Shown here piece after piece: positions 6,732-7,920 of a stretch of DNA of 7,920 nt (position 1 is the stretch's first letter; each line of letters opens with the position of its first letter). Made by a program: the position numbers and the translations under genes. Origin of the DNA: CAYSSM01 sp964433905. GTDB taxonomy: Bacteria > Patescibacteriota > UBA1384 > UBA12157 > JAENIV01. Below the pieces are notes generated by a model that saw nothing but the letters and a program-made list of their open reading frames with translations, did no database searches and was not told where the DNA came from. Location of the stretch: positions 1-7,920 of the forward strand of contig CAYSSM010000025.1 in NCBI GenBank assembly GCA_964433905.1, in the 5' to 3' direction.

Positions 6732-6737
6732 TTTAAG

Positions 6738-7163
6738 ATGTTAGATGATTTTTTGTTTCGTTATCGCTTTCTGATCGGGGGAATTCTAATCGCTGTTATT
6801 TTAGTGGGAAGCGGAGTCTTAATTTGGGATAAAGTAAAACAAAATAAAACTGCCGCTGAAAATAGCCAAATTGTCGAGATTCAAAAGCAAAATGATTTAT
6901 TGCGGGCACAGCTTTCACAAAATTCGGAACCGCAAGTTGCAGGAGTAGTAACAGAGAATGAATCGGATAAAATAAATATCAATATTGCCGATGCAAGCGA
7001 ATTGGATAAACTTCCCGGTATCGGTCCTGCCAAGGCCGCCGACATCATTTCGTATCGCGATTCAAACGATGGCTTTCAAAGCATCGAAGATTTAACCAAT
7101 GTCAAAGGCATCGGCGATAAAACTTTTGAAAATCTAAAAGATTTAATAACAGTCGGGGAGTAA
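6738..7163 (+). CDS. comEA: ComEA-like membrane-anchored helix-hairpin-helix DNA-binding protein
   Basis: A 141-residue protein of the ComEA type, which binds double-stranded DNA outside the membrane during uptake by natural transformation. One hydrophobic segment (about 11-30, FLIGGILIAVILVGSGVLIW) follows two N-terminal arginines and should anchor it with the C terminus outside. A hydrophilic region (about 31-76) with a possible short coiled coil (IVEIQKQNDLLRAQL) links to the HhH domain: ININIADASELDKLPGIGPAKA (79-100) with hairpin LPGIGPAKA, then FQSIEDLTNVKGIGDKTF (113-130) with hairpin VKGIGDKTF. It is shorter than the Bacillus ComEA I remember (about 205 residues) and has no visible SLBB domain. 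The start was chosen from the AGGA six bases upstream. Its TAA overlaps the next ATG by one base (TAATG). The HhH fold is certain; a role in DNA uptake is family inference, since no comEC or pilus gene lies in the window. Confidence 0.88.
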   Translation: MLDDFLFRYRFLIGGILIAVILVGSGVLIWDKVKQNKTAAENSQIVEIQKQNDLLRAQLSQNSEPQVAGVVTENESDKININIADASELDKLPGIGPAKAADIISYRDSNDGFQSIEDLTNVKGIGDKTFENLKDLITVGE

Positions 7164-7828
7164 TGGACATAAAATGGAGTGCTGACTTTGCTTATGCGAT
7201 CGGGTTATTTACTGCTGATGGATCAATGTCTAAGGATGGTCGGCATTTTGATTTTACTTCGAAAGATAGAGAACAAGTTGAAACTTTTGCAAAATGTTTA
7301 AATCTAAAAAGTAAGATATCGGGCAAAAGTAGAGGATATTCTAAAGAAAAGAAATATTTTCACATTCAGTTTGGTGATATAAAGTTTTACAAATACTTAC
7401 TGACAATTGGGTTGCAACCGAGAAAAAGTCTAACAATTAAAAAAGTTGATATCCCAGACAAATTTTTTCCGGATTTTATTAGAGGATATTTGGACGGTGA
7501 CGGTTCTGTTAATACATATAGTCATCCAGAGTCAAACTTAGTCCAGCTTAAAATTAGATTTTATTCTGGAAGCAAAGATTTTTTAGCTTGGTTGAAGGGA
7601 AAATTAACAGATCAAGTTGATTTAAGAGGCGGGACGCTTAAAGAGATGAAGCGATCGTGGTGGCTTGTTTATAGTAAAAGAGATAGTTTAAAATTGATTA
7701 AATACATCTATTATTCAAAAAAGTTACCGCAGTTAAAAAGAAAATCAGACATAGCAGCAGAATTTCTTCGGTTGAATAAAGATTTTTTGCCTGAAAGATG
7801 GCAGAATAGATTTACGGCTAAAGTCTAA
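7163..7828 (+). CDS. Free-standing LAGLIDADG homing endonuclease-like protein
   Basis: A 221-residue protein with two LAGLIDADG motifs: AYAIGLFTADGS (10-21, acidic Asp19) and FIRGYLDGDGS (105-115, acidic Asp113). Both metal-binding acids are present, so one chain could form a full pseudodimeric active site that cuts a long asymmetric target. Beta-strand segments follow each motif (for example KYFHIQFGD and VQLKIRFYSGS), as expected for a DNA-binding saddle. The C terminus (about 185-221, Lys/Arg-rich) has no recognised domain. No flanking intein splice motifs or group I intron are visible, so it is free-standing. GGGGAG (7155-7160) sits just before the ATG, which overlaps the comEA stop as TAATG; the TAA lies six bases before tRNA-Leu. 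Endonuclease activity is inferred. A regulatory role, as in WhiA where a LAGLIDADG fold is joined to a helix-turn-helix, is less likely because no such helix-turn-helix is apparent. Confidence 0.85.
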   Translation: MDIKWSADFAYAIGLFTADGSMSKDGRHFDFTSKDREQVETFAKCLNLKSKISGKSRGYSKEKKYFHIQFGDIKFYKYLLTIGLQPRKSLTIKKVDIPDKFFPDFIRGYLDGDGSVNTYSHPESNLVQLKIRFYSGSKDFLAWLKGKLTDQVDLRGGTLKEMKRSWWLVYSKRDSLKLIKYIYYSKKLPQLKRKSDIAAEFLRLNKDFLPERWQNRFTAKV

Positions 7829-7834
7829 AGAAAT

Positions 7835-7920
7835 GCCTGGGTGGCGGAATGGTTTACGCGCCAGTTTTAGGAACTGGTGTCCGAAAGGACATGGAGGTTC
7901 GAGTCCTCTCCCAGGCACCA
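7835..7920 (+). tRNA. trnL: tRNA-Leu, anticodon UAG, class II with encoded CCA
   Basis: Complete 86-base cloverleaf. The acceptor stem GCCTGGG (7835-7841) pairs perfectly with CCCAGGC (7910-7916), followed by discriminator A (7917) and encoded CCA (7918-7920). The D stem is GCG/CGC (7844-7846 with 7857-7859). The anticodon stem CCAGT/ACTGG (7861-7865 with 7873-7877) holds loop TTTAGGA with anticodon TAG at 7868-7870, reading CUA and probably other CUN leucine codons. The long variable arm has GTCC/GGAC (7879-7882 with 7887-7890) closed by a GAAA tetraloop, as expected for leucine. The T arm GGAGG/CCTCT (7893-7897 with 7905-7909, one G-U pair) carries loop TTCGAGT. There is no intron. It starts six bases after the LAGLIDADG gene, so it is probably processed from the same transcript. 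The window ends exactly at its CCA. Confidence 0.97.

Noticed and set aside
6706..6732. TTGACA (6706-6711) with TAGGAT (6727-6732) as a promoter for comEA
   Set aside because: The spacer is 15 bases, the -10 match is weak, and the TTGACA word belongs to the repetitive CAAAT/ATTTG composition of the inverted repeat.
7835..7920. tRNA-Leu as an attachment site for an integrated element
   Set aside because: No integrase, partial tRNA copy or second direct repeat of its 3' end is visible; the window stops at the CCA, so the downstream side cannot be judged.

Overview
The window is AT-rich, tightly packed and entirely plus-strand. It carries six protein genes and one tRNA. Organism: the likeliest source is a Candidate Phyla Radiation (Patescibacteria) bacterium or a similar small-genome uncultivated lineage. 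This rests on the AT-rich coding, genes overlapping by 1 to 11 bases, a compact membrane-anchored ComEA-type protein, a free-standing LAGLIDADG protein beside a tRNA, and short palindromic repeats. That placement is inference from style, not from a phylogenetic marker. TGA ends two genes here and is not read through, so the code looks standard; this argues against lineages that read TGA as glycine.

Layout. Positions 4-4527 hold a carbohydrate block: a UDP-glucose 4-epimerase (galE), a two-domain glycosyltransferase fusing a GT4 enzyme to a complete glycogen/starch synthase (GlgA, GT5), and a kinase of the aminoglycoside/choline phosphotransferase fold. Positions 4517-7163 hold a DNA block: the RecG helicase, then a 109-base gap filled almost completely by an imperfect inverted repeat, then a ComEA-like helix-hairpin-helix protein. 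Positions 7163-7920 hold a free-standing LAGLIDADG endonuclease-like gene and, six bases after its stop, an intact class II tRNA-Leu(UAG) whose encoded CCA is the last three bases of the window.

How the genes work together. The fusion gene, the kinase gene and recG overlap end to start (4 and 11 bases), and a strong ribosome site opens the fusion gene 22 bases after galE, so positions 4-6628 read as one probable operon. GalE supplies UDP-sugars, and the fused transferases could build or prime an alpha-glucan or glycoconjugate. RecG and the ComEA-like protein act on DNA branches and incoming DNA.

The least expected signal is inside recG. The gene contains three separate palindromic sequences, all kept in frame, at 4921-4936, 5024-5046 and 5714-5782. 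The first two share the same 7-base ends (TCCGWCA...TGWCGGA) around different cores. The third is a 7-base-periodic inverted repeat that adds about twenty residues between helicase motifs II and III. Together they resemble small palindromic elements that insert into genes and are translated. The second point of interest is the GT4-GlgA fusion.
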